From positions 186,001-250,000 of the forward strand of contig NZ_BOQP01000030.1 of the NCBI RefSeq assembly GCF_018332715.1: DNA of 64,000 nucleotides, in the 5' to 3' direction. The notes below the pieces were generated by a model, which did not search any database, was not told where the DNA came from, and worked only from the letters and a program-made list of their open reading frames with translations. This DNA comes from Winogradskya consettensis. Lineage in GTDB: Bacteria > Actinomycetota > Actinomycetes > Mycobacteriales > Micromonosporaceae. Positions 7,820 to 16,396 of the stretch are shown one piece after another. Made by a program: the position numbers and the translations under genes. The first letter of the stretch is position 1. Each line of letters starts with the position of its first letter.

Positions 7820-9043
7820 ATGCTGCGGCGGCATAGGGTGAGGGCCGTGAGATGGGTGGGCCGGCTCTTCGACGCGCGCGGTGCTCTCGTGCGGTGGGTG
7901 CTGGTGGACCTCGCGGGCGTCGGCTTCCTGGTCTACAGCGCCCAGGCGCACCGGTCACCGGGGGCGGACCAGTGGGTGCTCGCGGTGATCGCCTTCACGG
8001 CGGCGCTGGTCCTGCGCAACCGGCCGACCGCGAACCTGGCGGCCCAGGCCGTGCTGCTCGCGGTGGCGATGGGGCTGCTCGACGATCCGACGATCAACCA
8101 GGTCGGGGCGGGCTGGGCGTTGCTCGAGGTGACCATCTGGGCGAGGCCGGTGGTGCGGTGGTGGGGTGCCGGCCTGCTCTCGGTGGTCTATGTGGCCGGC
8201 GGGTACGGGTCGCTGTTCGTGCGGGTCTTCGGCCTGATGGTGGCGGTCGTCGTGCCGCTGCTGCTCGGCATGGTCGTGCGGATCAGCGCCGAGCTCGCCC
8301 GGGAGGCCTCGGAACGCGTGGCCGAGGGGCACCGCCGTCGCGAGTCGGAGCTGCGCGCGGCCCGGGCCGACGAGCGCACCGCCATCGCCCGGGAGCTGCA
8401 TGATGTGGTCGCGCATCACGTGGCGTCGATGGTGCTGCGGGTCGGTGTGGCGCGGCACGTGCTGCCCGGCCTGGACCCGCAGGTGAGCGATGTCTTCGAC
8501 GACGTGCACGGCACCGGCACGACGGCCCTGGCGGACCTGCGGCGGCTTGTCGCGGTGCTTCGGGACCCCGATGGCGTACGCGGGGACGCCGCCCTGACCG
8601 CAATCGAACCTGCTGCCCTGCCCGCGGCACTGGATGGCGCCGTGGAGACCGCGCGCCGCTCCGGGCTGGTGGTCGACGCGGAGATCTCCCCGGCAGCCGG
8701 CGCCCTCGACGCGGTCCGCGGCCTCGCCGTGCTGCGCCTGACCCAGGAGGCCCTGACTAACGTGGCGAAACACGCGGGCCCCGGCTCCCACGTAAGGCTG
8801 GTCCTCGCGGTCGACGACGGTGACGTCACGTGGGAAGTCCGCGACGACGGCGGCCGCGACACGTGGGAAGTCCGCGACGACGGCGGCCGCGACACCCGGG
8901 CCGTCCCGGCGGTACCGTCCGGTGGCGGGCACGGCCTGACCGGGATGCGCGAACGGGTGTCGGTGCTGGGCGGCGAGCTCGAGGCCGGTCCCCTCGGCAC
9001 CGGCTGGCGCGTCCGCACCCTCCTCCCCAAGGTGACCGCATGA
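7820..9043 (+). CDS. NarL-family sensor histidine kinase
   Basis: A 407-aa protein from the ATG at 7820 (GGGGAGAG upstream; a GTG at 7847 is possible). The N-terminal half has about five membrane helices and no large sensor domain. A coiled linker leads to the HisKA_3 dimerisation helix with RELHDVVAHH (phospho-acceptor His194). The HATPase domain shows the N-box EALTNVAKHAG (Asn314) and a G2 box GGGHGLTGM. The G1 segment TWEVRDDGGRD is duplicated in tandem (337-347 and 348-358) by a 33-bp repeat, which is unusual. It overlaps the response-regulator gene by 4 bp (ATGA) and presumably phosphorylates that protein. Confidence 0.92.
   Translation: MLRRHRVRAVRWVGRLFDARGALVRWVLVDLAGVGFLVYSAQAHRSPGADQWVLAVIAFTAALVLRNRPTANLAAQAVLLAVAMGLLDDPTINQVGAGWALLEVTIWARPVVRWWGAGLLSVVYVAGGYGSLFVRVFGLMVAVVVPLLLGMVVRISAELAREASERVAEGHRRRESELRAARADERTAIARELHDVVAHHVASMVLRVGVARHVLPGLDPQVSDVFDDVHGTGTTALADLRRLVAVLRDPDGVRGDAALTAIEPAALPAALDGAVETARRSGLVVDAEISPAAGALDAVRGLAVLRLTQEALTNVAKHAGPGSHVRLVLAVDDGDVTWEVRDDGGRDTWEVRDDGGRDTRAVPAVPSGGGHGLTGMRERVSVLGGELEAGPLGTGWRVRTLLPKVTA
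8828..8893 (+). repeat. 33-bp in-frame duplication inside the kinase ATP-binding domain
   Basis: Two nearly perfect 33-bp units (8828-8860 and 8861-8893) each encode TWEVRDDGGRD. The unit contains the DxG-type G1 box of the HATPase fold, so the kinase carries two copies of a nucleotide-binding motif in a row. Confidence 0.85.
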
Positions 9044-9666
9044 TCCGGGTTCTTCTCGTCGACGACCAGCATCTGATCCGGGCGGGCCTGCGGATGCTCT
9101 GCGACGCCCAGCCCGACCTGGAGGTGGTCGGCGAGGCGGACAACGGCCGCGACGCGGTCTCCCTCGCCGAGCGGCTCGCCCCCGACCTGACCGTGATGGA
9201 CCTGCGCATGCCCGGCCTGGACGGCATCACCGCGACCGGGCGCATCCTGGCCGCCCGGCCCGCCGCCCGGGTGCTGGTGCTGACGACGTTCGGTGACGAC
9301 GACCATCTCTACCCGGCGCTCAACGCGGGGGCCTGCGGTTTCCTGCTCAAGGACGCCTCCCCCGAGGACCTGCTGGACGGCATCCGGCGGGCGGCGGCCG
9401 GCGACAGCCCGTTCAGTCAGGACGTCCTGCGCCGGCTGGTCCGCAGGGCGATGCAGGCCCCCACCGGTGAGCCGCGCACGGCGGTGGCCCTGACAGCCCG
9501 CGAACGCGACGTGCTCGCCCTGGTCGCGGAGGGCCTCGGCAACACCGAGATCGGCGAGCGGCTCCACATCGGCGTGACCACGGTCAAGACCCACGTCACC
9601 AGCCTGATGACCAAGACCGCCAGCCCCAACCGGGTACGCCTGGCGCTCTACGCCCACGGCGCGTGA
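9040..9666 (+). CDS. NarL/LuxR-type response regulator
   Basis: A 208-aa two-domain regulator. The receiver domain has the acidic pair DD (8-9), the phospho-acceptor Asp54 (VMDLRMPG), Thr82/83 and Lys104 (LLKDAS). A LuxR-type helix-turn-helix follows (LTARERDVLALVAEGLGN, then TTVKTHVTSLMTK). Its start overlaps the kinase stop (ATGA), so it is the cognate partner. Targets are unknown; the 15-bp repeat array upstream of the pair is one candidate for autoregulation, though a NarL-type site would not be expected to look like that. Confidence 0.94.
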   Translation: MIRVLLVDDQHLIRAGLRMLCDAQPDLEVVGEADNGRDAVSLAERLAPDLTVMDLRMPGLDGITATGRILAARPAARVLVLTTFGDDDHLYPALNAGACGFLLKDASPEDLLDGIRRAAAGDSPFSQDVLRRLVRRAMQAPTGEPRTAVALTARERDVLALVAEGLGNTEIGERLHIGVTTVKTHVTSLMTKTASPNRVRLALYAHGA

Positions 9667-9696
9667 CAGCACCTGAACCCCGGTAACATCGCGGCG

Positions 9697-10746
9697 GTGA
9701 CGTTCGACGTGTACTTCGATGTCCTCAGCCGCACCGCCGACCCCGACGAGTGGGAGGCCGCGCTGGCCGGCATCGTCGAGCAGGCGCAGCGGGCCGAGCC
9801 GGCCGAGGTGCAGACCGCGCTGGAACGCCTCGCCCAGGGGATGCGGGCGATGCCGTTCTTCTTCGCGCAGGACCTCGCCCAGGTCGTCGGCGCCGTCGCC
9901 GGGCTCGGCACCGACCCGCTCGTGGTGCTGCCGGTCCTCGTGGAGCGGGCCACCGAGGTGCTGGAGTCGGCCGCGCTCTTCGCCGGCCTGTGCGAGGCGG
10001 ACCTCGGCGAGATCCCGGACCTCACCGATGAGAGTACGGCCCGCGAGGCGCTCGCCCGCTTCACCGAGCTCGCCCGCCGCCGCAGCCTCGACGCGCACGA
10101 GGCCGAGCTGCTGATGCAGGCCTGGATGTCCGCCGACCAGCTGGTCCAGCCGCTGCTGGTGCTCTGCCAGCGCGCCGACGCCCGGGCCGCGCTGCCCGGC
10201 CGCGAACGCCTCGCCGCCGCGATCGAACCCGTCCGGGAACGGCTCGGCACGCCGTCCTGGCTGGCCGGCCTGCTCGAGGTCCTCGACGACGAACCGCTCA
10301 TCGTGCTCGACCGCGGCTTCGCCGGCACCGGCCGCGGCTACCGGGTCACGATCGGCGGCATCGCCGACAACTTCCAGCTCCACACGCTGCTCGCCGCCGC
10401 CCTGATCAGCGACCCCGCCGACGAGACCCGGCTGCCGGGCCGCCCGCCGACGGAGATCGAGATCGCCGCGGCGAGCACCGGTGACCCGGCACCCGACGGT
10501 GGCATCACGGGCAGCTGGAACATGATCGACGCCAACGGCGACTGGATCTGGAACGAGGGCAAACCCGCCGACATCCCCCACCACGACGGCGTACGCGTCA
10601 TCGTCCTCGACGCCGCCCCGTACGAGCGCTCCTGGAACGCCGGCCGGGTCTACCCGCTGATGCTCCCCACGCTGCGCGTCGACGGCCCGCTCACCCCGCA
10701 GGAAGCAGCAGCCCTGCTCAGCCAGGTGAAACCCGCCTCCCGCTGA
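9697..10746 (+). CDS. Hypothetical protein, 349 aa
   Basis: It starts at a GTG 30 bp after the response regulator (MTFDVYFDVLSRTADPDEW). The first two thirds are helical and rich in Ala, Leu and Glu. The C-terminal third has a beta-rich WNMIDANGDWIWNEG / GVRVIVLDAAPYE pattern. There are no signal peptide, membrane helices or catalytic motifs that I recognise. Direction and spacing allow cotranscription with the two-component genes. Function is unknown. Confidence 0.7.
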   Translation: MTFDVYFDVLSRTADPDEWEAALAGIVEQAQRAEPAEVQTALERLAQGMRAMPFFFAQDLAQVVGAVAGLGTDPLVVLPVLVERATEVLESAALFAGLCEADLGEIPDLTDESTAREALARFTELARRRSLDAHEAELLMQAWMSADQLVQPLLVLCQRADARAALPGRERLAAAIEPVRERLGTPSWLAGLLEVLDDEPLIVLDRGFAGTGRGYRVTIGGIADNFQLHTLLAAALISDPADETRLPGRPPTEIEIAAASTGDPAPDGGITGSWNMIDANGDWIWNEGKPADIPHHDGVRVIVLDAAPYERSWNAGRVYPLMLPTLRVDGPLTPQEAAALLSQVKPASR

Positions 10747-10778
10747 GAAGAGGCCCCCGGCCAGGAAGGTGTGGGCCA

Positions 10779-10934
10779 CGGCTCGGCGAGCCCGCGACAG
10801 AACTCGGAGCGGTCGGCGAGCCCGGCCCGCAGCTGGTCGAAGACCTCGATCGGGGCGCCGCCGGGGTCCTCGGCGGCGCCGAGCAGGTGCGGAACCACGG
10901 CACCGCGCAGCACGACCTCGGCGACGCGATCGTC
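10779..10934 (-). pseudogene. Relic of a haloperoxidase-type alpha/beta hydrolase
   Basis: The leftward frame reads DDRVAEVVLRGAVVPHLL, then AAEDPGGAPIEVFDQLRAG and LADRSEFCRGLAEP, closely resembling the middle of non-haem chloroperoxidases / arylesterases (typically VLVGAVPP..., then DGLR...DRSQFYRDLAEPFYG). About 50 residues remain. A stop codon lies directly upstream, and neither the catalytic Ser elbow nor the C-terminal Asp/His segment is present. It is a decayed fragment. Confidence 0.6.
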
Positions 10935-11055
10935 TCATCGCGGGAATTCATGAGCGCAGGCCATCCACAAGGGATCAGCCGGAAGACCGCCTGGCCGCCT
11001 CAGCAGGCGAGACGGCCAGGCGAAACGCGCGGGTGAACGGGCTCGAGCAGCCGGG

Positions 11056-12096
11056 TCAGGCGGGAAGCGCGCCGACCGGGTCGGGGGCCTCGCCGGCGGG
11101 GTGGGGGCGGGCGGCGATGGCGGCTATCGCGATGAGGGTGAAGCCGGTAAGGGTGCAGCTGAGGTAGGTGCCGGTCTGGCCGAAGACTCCTTGGACACCG
11201 GTCTCCCGGAGCAGATCCATGGTCGGGCCGAAGGTGAAGGCGTCGCCGGTGTGGAGGCGGCCGCCCGTGCTCGCGGTGTCCGGGCCGGTCAGGTAGTAGG
11301 CCAGGGAGGCGAAGAAGGTGGTCGCCGGGAGGAGCAGGAGGGTGAGGCCTGCCCCGCCGAGCAGGGCGGCCGGTCGGCGTCGCCGGGCCGCCGCGATGCG
11401 GTGGGTGAGCGCCGCCGCGACGAGCCATCCGACGATCATGCCCAGCACGAGCCCCGCGATCGTCAGCGGTACGAAGGCGGCGGGCCGGGAGGGCCATCCG
11501 GCGATGGAGATCATGGGGTCGACGTCGGCGGTGGCGTAGTACGCGTACACACTCAGCTCGGTGTTGCCGTTCGTCGCGTGGAAGTGGGCGTTTCGCAGGA
11601 GACCGTCGGAGCCGTCGCCCGTACCGACCGATGTGGTGTCCCAGCCGTCGGCCTCCATCTTCTGCCTTGACACCTCGGCCGCTTCAGCGGGGTTCAGGCC
11701 GGCGGCGATCGTGTCCATCACGTTGAGGTACGAGCTGTCCCCGGTGTGGCTGAGCGGCGTGCCGCCCGGAGGCAGCATCTGCGCCGCGACCGACTCGGCG
11801 CCGGGCAGGTCGGCGTACAACGTGGTGCCCACCCAGGATCCGCCTGCCGCCCCCAGCGCCCCACCGACCACCAGTGCCAGCACCGCGGCCACCACGGCGA
11901 GCGGCCGCCCGCCCGGCAACCGGAACCGTTCCCGCAGTCCGTCGGCGGCCAGCTGCCACCGGGCGGCCCGGCTCGACCTCCCGTCCGGCCCGGCCATCTC
12001 GATCAGGGTCGCGATCAGTTCCGCCCCGTGCCGCCGACGCATCCGAGCGGGGTACGCAGCGAGCAGCGGCCCGAAGCCATGAGTTGAGTTCTGCAC
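11056..12096 (-). CDS. Integral membrane protein of unknown function
   Basis: About 346 aa from a GTG at 12096 (start uncertain; no clear ribosome site). The N-terminus, LLAAYPARMRRRHGAELIATLIEMA, is a signature that opens many actinobacterial membrane proteins. It is followed by one hydrophobic helix (LAVVAAVLALVVGGALGAAGG), an extracytoplasmic region of about 120 residues with a YLNVMDTIAAGLNP segment, and three more helices near the C-terminus. No enzyme motif is visible. It stands alone on the minus strand. Confidence 0.7.
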   Translation of the reverse strand: MQNSTHGFGPLLAAYPARMRRRHGAELIATLIEMAGPDGRSSRAARWQLAADGLRERFRLPGGRPLAVVAAVLALVVGGALGAAGGSWVGTTLYADLPGAESVAAQMLPPGGTPLSHTGDSSYLNVMDTIAAGLNPAEAAEVSRQKMEADGWDTTSVGTGDGSDGLLRNAHFHATNGNTELSVYAYYATADVDPMISIAGWPSRPAAFVPLTIAGLVLGMIVGWLVAAALTHRIAAARRRRPAALLGGAGLTLLLLPATTFFASLAYYLTGPDTASTGGRLHTGDAFTFGPTMDLLRETGVQGVFGQTGTYLSCTLTGFTLIAIAAIAARPHPAGEAPDPVGALPA

Positions 12097-12182
12097 GGGC
12101 CACACAGTACGGAAGCCGTCATATAACGTCAACCGAGTGGTGACATGCACAATCGGGCCCATGCTCGAATTGCCGGAACATA

Positions 12183-12363
12183 GTGGCGCCTTCACCCCTC
12201 GACTCCGAGGCACAGACGGCGCTGGCCGCCGGTTCCGGGAGATGACGCGTGGACGGCGGCCCGGCAACTGCTCGCGCTGGGACCTGATTCGGACGTCCTT
12301 GAGTGGGAGTTGGCAGTCGCGGTGGCCAGCGGGGACGCCTGGTTCGTGCACAACCGGCCGTAG
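12183..12363 (+). pseudogene. Possible small gene broken by a 1-base insertion
   Basis: From a GTG at 12183 the frame reads PLDSEAQTALAAGSG, then meets a stop at 12243. Skipping one base (A12240) joins it to a frame reading DDAWTAARQLLALGPDSD, then residues ending AVASGDAWFVHNRP and a stop at 12361. Together these make a plausible small acidic helical protein of about 59 residues. The join is an inference; a sequencing error or a decayed gene would both explain it. Confidence 0.35.
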
Positions 12364-12487
12364 TGAAAGGGCACTCGCGATCTCCTCCCCTTAGGCAGCT
12401 CTTAACTTTGCTTACTGACGGTGCGTGACTGCGGGGCGGGTCTATAGCGTCCGGGTGGCTGTCGGCTGTCTCGGAGGTACCGGTTCG

Positions 12488-14434
12488 ATGAGTTTCCACG
12501 GTGAGGGTGCGCCTGCGCGGCACCGGCGGGCGCGGCGGCGGGCGGCGGGCGGGGTGGCTGCCCTGGGGGCGGCGGCGGTTGTCGCTGCGGGGTTGAGCCT
12601 GTCGTCCTGGTGGTCGTCGCCGTCGGCTGATGCCGCAACCACAGCCGCGTCGCCGTCGGCTGATGCCGCAACCACAGCCGCGTCGCCGTCGGCTGATGCC
12701 GCGATCACAGCCGCGGCCACGGCCACGTCGCCGTTCGCGGTGGACGGGCGGGGTGCGCGGGTGCCGTTCACCGAGCTCGAGGCGGAGGATGCGGCGACCA
12801 ACGGGACCGTGCTGGCGCCGGACCGGCGGTACGGGACCCTCGCGACCGAGGCTTCGGGGCGCCGGGCCGTGACCCTGGACGCGGCCGGGGAGTACGTCGA
12901 GTTCACGCTGACGGCGCCGGCTGATGCGATGTCGTTCCGCTACAGCGTGCCGGACGACGCGGCCGGGACCGGGCGGACCGCGAGCGTCGACGTGCGGGCC
13001 GGGGGCAACAGCACCGCGGTGGCGGTCACGTCACGGTATGCGTTCTACTACGGGTCGTTCCCGTTCACCAACACGCCGGGTACGGGTGCGCACCACTTCT
13101 ACGACGAGACGCGGACCATGTTCGGGCAGACGCTGCCGGCCGGGTCGACGGTGCGGGTGGAGCTGTCGTCGACGGCGCAGACCCCCTCGATCACCGTGGA
13201 CCTCGCCGACTTCGAGCTGGTCGGGGCGCCTATCGCCAGGCCCGCCGATGCGCTGGACGTGGTGGCCGACTTCGGGGCGGACGCGACCGGCACAGTCGAC
13301 GCGACGGCGAAATTTCAAGCAGCAGTCGATGCGGGGCGTACGCAGGGCCGCGCGGTGTTCGTACCCCGGGGCAATTTCCTGCTCTTCGGGCATGTGACCG
13401 TCGACAAGGTGACCGTGCAGGGGGCGGGACCCTGGTACTCCGTGCTGGGCGGGCGTGACCCCGGCGATCGGTCCCGGGCGGCAGGGCTGTTCGGAAGGTA
13501 CGCGGGGGCGGGCGGGGCACCGAGCACCGGCGTGACGATCCGTGACCTGGCGATCATCGGTGACATCACCGAACGCGACGACAGCGCGCCGACCAACGCG
13601 ATCGGTGGTTCGCTGACGGACTCCGTCGTCGACAACGTGTGGTTGCAGCACACCAAGGTCGGGCTGTGGCTGGACGGCGTGACGACGAACTTCACGCTGC
13701 GCAACAGCCGGATCCTGGACCAGACCGCGGACGGCGTGAACTTCCACCGGGGCATCACCGGCTCCACCGTGGAGAACACGTTCGTCCGCAACACGGGCGA
13801 CGACGGGCTGGCGATGTGGTCCCAGACCAACGTCAACTCCGGCAACACGTTCCGCGACAACACCGTCGTCGCGCCGATGCTGGCGAACGCGATCGCGGTC
13901 TACGGCGGCACCGGCATCACGGTGACGGACAACGTGGTTGCAGACACGATCGTCAGCGGCGGCGGGGTGCACGTGGGCAACCGGTTCGACGACGTGCGCG
14001 GGCCGACTGCGGTGTCCGGGACGTTCACGCTCGCGCGGAACACGCTGATCCGGGCCGGGTCGCCCAGCGAGTGGGAGTCGGGCATCGGGGCGCTGTGGTT
14101 CGACGCCCTGAACGCGCCGTTGACCGGGGCGTCGATCAAGGTGAGCGACACCGACATCATCGACAGCACGTACGCCGCGGTGCAGACCGTGGAGGGCAGC
14201 GCGGTGACCGGGCTCGACCTGGACGGTGTACGGATCGCAGGCGCCGGGACGTACGCGCTGCTCTTCCAGAACGCCGGCGCGGCCACACTGACCGGGGTCA
14301 CCGTGACCGGGGTCGCGCAGTCGCCGCCGGTCTACCGCTGCGGCACCGGCTTCACCATCACCACCGGCCCCGGCAACTCCGGCTGGTCAGCCGACGCCAC
14401 CACCTGCCCGCCGACCTGGCCCGCCCCGCAGTAG
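12488..14434 (+). CDS. Secreted GH87-like beta-helix glucanase with CBM6-type domain
   Basis: A 648-aa exported protein. An Arg-rich start and a hydrophobic helix (VAALGAAAVVAAGLSL) are followed by a threefold SPSADAATTAA repeat linker. A carbohydrate-binding-like beta-sandwich follows (VPFTELEAEDAATNG ... GEYVEFTL). A right-handed beta-helix comes next (DVVADFGADATGTVDATAKF onward, with many TxxNxxxxN turns). The DD pair in NTGDDGLAMWS (D438/D439) stands where GH87 mycodextranases keep catalytic aspartates. GH87 enzymes cut alpha-1,3-glucan, as in fungal walls. The exact substrate is inferred from family resemblance; a pectate-lyase-like polysaccharidase is the alternative. Confidence 0.78.
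   Translation: MSFHGEGAPARHRRARRRAAGGVAALGAAAVVAAGLSLSSWWSSPSADAATTAASPSADAATTAASPSADAAITAAATATSPFAVDGRGARVPFTELEAEDAATNGTVLAPDRRYGTLATEASGRRAVTLDAAGEYVEFTLTAPADAMSFRYSVPDDAAGTGRTASVDVRAGGNSTAVAVTSRYAFYYGSFPFTNTPGTGAHHFYDETRTMFGQTLPAGSTVRVELSSTAQTPSITVDLADFELVGAPIARPADALDVVADFGADATGTVDATAKFQAAVDAGRTQGRAVFVPRGNFLLFGHVTVDKVTVQGAGPWYSVLGGRDPGDRSRAAGLFGRYAGAGGAPSTGVTIRDLAIIGDITERDDSAPTNAIGGSLTDSVVDNVWLQHTKVGLWLDGVTTNFTLRNSRILDQTADGVNFHRGITGSTVENTFVRNTGDDGLAMWSQTNVNSGNTFRDNTVVAPMLANAIAVYGGTGITVTDNVVADTIVSGGGVHVGNRFDDVRGPTAVSGTFTLARNTLIRAGSPSEWESGIGALWFDALNAPLTGASIKVSDTDIIDSTYAAVQTVEGSAVTGLDLDGVRIAGAGTYALLFQNAGAATLTGVTVTGVAQSPPVYRCGTGFTITTGPGNSGWSADATTCPPTWPAPQ
12617..12715 (+). repeat. Three 33-bp in-frame repeats in the glucanase linker
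   Basis: Units 12617-12649, 12650-12682 and 12683-12715 each encode SPSADAATTAA or a one-residue variant. They lengthen the flexible segment between the membrane/signal helix and the binding domain. Confidence 0.85.
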
Positions 14435-14514
14435 AACGGCGCCGCAGCCGGGCAGCCGGCAGCCCCCGTCACCGGCGTGTCCGCGGCACCGCGAAACACC
14501 GGCTGACAGGCCGG

Positions 14515-15234
14515 TCAGACCGCGGGCTTCACCTCGGCGATGCGGCTCGACTGGTTCACGACGCCGGTGACCACGACTCGTACCTTGGTGGTCGTCACCG
14601 GGTCCGCGAAGCTGATCGTGCGGGTCATCGCCGTGCTGGCGCTGACCTTGCCCTGGGTGACCCAGGCGCTGCCGTTCCACGTCTGCACCTGGTATTCGGA
14701 GATGATGCCGTCGACGTGCGAGGTGACGGCGACCCCGGCGACGGTGACCTTGGCCGGGGTGGTGATCGTGAGGGTGTCAGGCTGCTGGTCGGCGGTGTCG
14801 TCGTTCCAGAACGTGGCGGCGTCGCCGTCGATGGCGCCGGCGGCCTCGTAGTGGCGGGTCACGCCGTCGACCACGTTCGAGGCGTGGACGCTGGACGCGC
14901 TCGCCTTCGTACCGGACGGCCAGGTCTTGATCGGGGGTGTGGTCTTCGAGGGGGTCGGCGACGGGGACTTCGAGGGGGTCTTCTTCTTGGACCTACTGGG
15001 AGAAGCCGACGGAGAAGCCGAGGGCGAAGCCGGCGCCGAGGCCGACGGCGACAACGAAGGAGAAGAAGAAGCGACGACGGGCGGCGACGCCAGGTTCACC
15101 GCGCTCTCGGTGATCACCTGGGTCGCGGGCGGCTCGCTCGCCATCATCATGGCGACGGTGACGACGACGATCGAACCCGCTGTGACGAGGCCGGCGGCGA
15201 GCGCCATACCCAGCTGCTTCCTGGTCAGTGACAC
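14515..15234 (-). CDS. Secreted discoidin (F5/8 type C)-like protein with Ser/Pro linker
   Basis: A 239-aa protein: an N-terminal signal/anchor helix (GMALAAGLVTAGSIVVVTVA), a linker of about 70 residues rich in Ser, Pro, Ala and Lys, then a galactose-binding-like beta-sandwich (ASSVHASNVVDG ... AIDGDAATFWND ... LTITTPAKVTVAGVAV). The DGDxxTxW pattern is typical of F5/8 type C / CBM32 domains that bind sugars or cell surfaces. No catalytic domain is attached. It is convergent with the GH87-like gene, with 80 bp between stops. Confidence 0.78.
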   Translation of the reverse strand: MSLTRKQLGMALAAGLVTAGSIVVVTVAMMMASEPPATQVITESAVNLASPPVVASSSPSLSPSASAPASPSASPSASPSRSKKKTPSKSPSPTPSKTTPPIKTWPSGTKASASSVHASNVVDGVTRHYEAAGAIDGDAATFWNDDTADQQPDTLTITTPAKVTVAGVAVTSHVDGIISEYQVQTWNGSAWVTQGKVSASTAMTRTISFADPVTTTKVRVVVTGVVNQSSRIAEVKPAV

Positions 15235-15346
15235 CGGATTCCCTCAGTTCGCGCATCGACGGGCAGAACGCCGGAACCCTACGCCATCGGCGATCACCGC
15301 ACGAATTCACAATCCTGTTTAGACGAGCGGCTACTGACTCGTCCGG

Positions 15347-16339
15347 TCAGGACAGGAGTTCCAGCTGCTCGGGGGTCAGTTTGAGGTCGAGGGCGGGGAC
15401 GGCGGCCTCGAACTGCTCGATCGTGCGGGGGCCGATCAGCGGGATCGCCGTGGGGGCGTCCTGGTGCATCATCCAGGCCAGGACGAGCTGGTTCGGGGTG
15501 ACGCCGAGGTCGCCGGCGAGCGAGGTGAGCGCCGCGAGCCGGGCGTCGGAATCCGGCCCGGCGTACGCCGACATCGCGCTGTGCCCGGCCCGTTTCGCCG
15601 GGTCGTCGTAGATGCCCTTGAGAATCGGGGAGTACGCGACGAGCGTCTGGTCGCCGTGCTCGGCGAGGTAGTCGAGCTGTTCGGCGTTGCTGACCGAGAC
15701 GTAGGAGCCGTTCGGGCGCAGGTACGAGTGCTGCTGCTGGACGGCGACCGGCAGGGGCCAGCCGTGGCGGGAGCAGAGCCGGCGGATCCGTTCCAGGCGC
15801 CAGGTGTAGACGTTCGACCAGCCCAGGTGGCGTACCTTGCCGGCCCGCACGAAGCCGGCCAGGGTCTCCAGCGTCTCCTCCAGCGGGGTGACCCGGTCGT
15901 CGACGTGGATGTAGTAGAGGTCGACGTGGTCGGTGCCGAGACGGCGCAGGCTGCCGTCGAGGGCGTCGCGCAGGACCGTGGCGCCACCACCGGCGAACGT
16001 CCGGCGGGCCCGGTCCCAGTCCGGGGTGCCGTCGGCCGCCCACAGCTCCGGGGAGTGGACCGGCAGGGCGCTGCCCTTGGTGGCCAGGAAGACCTCGTCG
16101 CGGTGGTTGCCGGCACGCAGCCAGCGGCCCAGCAGTTCCTCGCTCTCGCCGCCGCGGCTGCCGGGGGTGGCCCACCACTCGTAGCAGTCGGCGGTGTCGA
16201 GGAAGCTGCCGCCGATCTCGAGGTAGCGGTTCAGGATGTGGATCGAGTCGGGCTCGCTGGTGGCGTTGCCCATCTGCATGGCACCGAGGGCGAGGCGGCT
16301 GATCTGCGTACCCGTGTGTCCCAGTTCTGTCGTCTGCAC
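15347..16339 (-). CDS. Aldo/keto reductase
   Basis: A 330-aa NADPH-dependent oxidoreductase of the (beta/alpha)8 AKR family. Family marks are FLDTADCYEWW (catalytic Asp and Tyr), FLATKGS (catalytic Lys), YYIHVDD (catalytic His position), GWSNVYTWRLERI and a C-terminal cofactor-binding PLIGPRTIEQFEAA. The GTG at 16339 lies about 8 bases after the -10 box of a MerR-type promoter, so the mRNA is probably leaderless. It is divergent from the amidohydrolase gene at 16397. The substrate is unknown. Confidence 0.92.
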   Translation of the reverse strand: MQTTELGHTGTQISRLALGAMQMGNATSEPDSIHILNRYLEIGGSFLDTADCYEWWATPGSRGGESEELLGRWLRAGNHRDEVFLATKGSALPVHSPELWAADGTPDWDRARRTFAGGGATVLRDALDGSLRRLGTDHVDLYYIHVDDRVTPLEETLETLAGFVRAGKVRHLGWSNVYTWRLERIRRLCSRHGWPLPVAVQQQHSYLRPNGSYVSVSNAEQLDYLAEHGDQTLVAYSPILKGIYDDPAKRAGHSAMSAYAGPDSDARLAALTSLAGDLGVTPNQLVLAWMMHQDAPTAIPLIGPRTIEQFEAAVPALDLKLTPEQLELLS

Positions 16340-16346
16340 GCGAACG

Positions 16347-16377
16347 ACGCTAGGACCTGGAGCGCGCTCCAGGTCAA
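16347..16377 (-). promoter_or_regulatory. MerR-type promoter with 22-bp palindromic operator
   Basis: Reading leftward: -35 TTGACC (16377-16372), a 19-bp spacer, then -10 TAGCGT (16352-16347). The spacer is filled by a perfect 22-bp palindrome with half-site GACCTGGAGCG (16354-16375). An over-long 19-bp spacer with a centred palindrome is the hallmark of promoters twisted open by MerR-family activators. Transcription would start at or next to the reductase GTG. No MerR gene is visible in this window. Confidence 0.8.
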
Positions 16378-16396
16378 GAGCTGCCATTGTCGGTGC

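Noticed and set aside
7594..7958. Five-residue repeats (for example ELCAIKLCTIKL) in frames through the 15-bp array, suggesting a pentapeptide-repeat protein
   Set aside because: A 15-bp DNA period always gives a five-residue period. The frames lack starts with ribosome sites and do not extend the repeat beyond the DNA array.
8416..10938. An 840-codon leftward open frame
   Set aside because: It runs antisense through the kinase, regulator and hypothetical genes, which have clear motifs. The composition is shadow-like.
14498..14515. A short inverted repeat (ACCGGC / GCCGGT) between convergent genes as a terminator
   Set aside because: The 6-bp arms are too short, there is no U-run, and it overlaps the stop codon of the leftward gene.
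13639..15231. A 530-codon rightward frame rich in Arg and Gly
   Set aside because: It overlaps the GH87-like gene in another frame and lies antisense to the discoidin-like gene. There is no recognisable domain.
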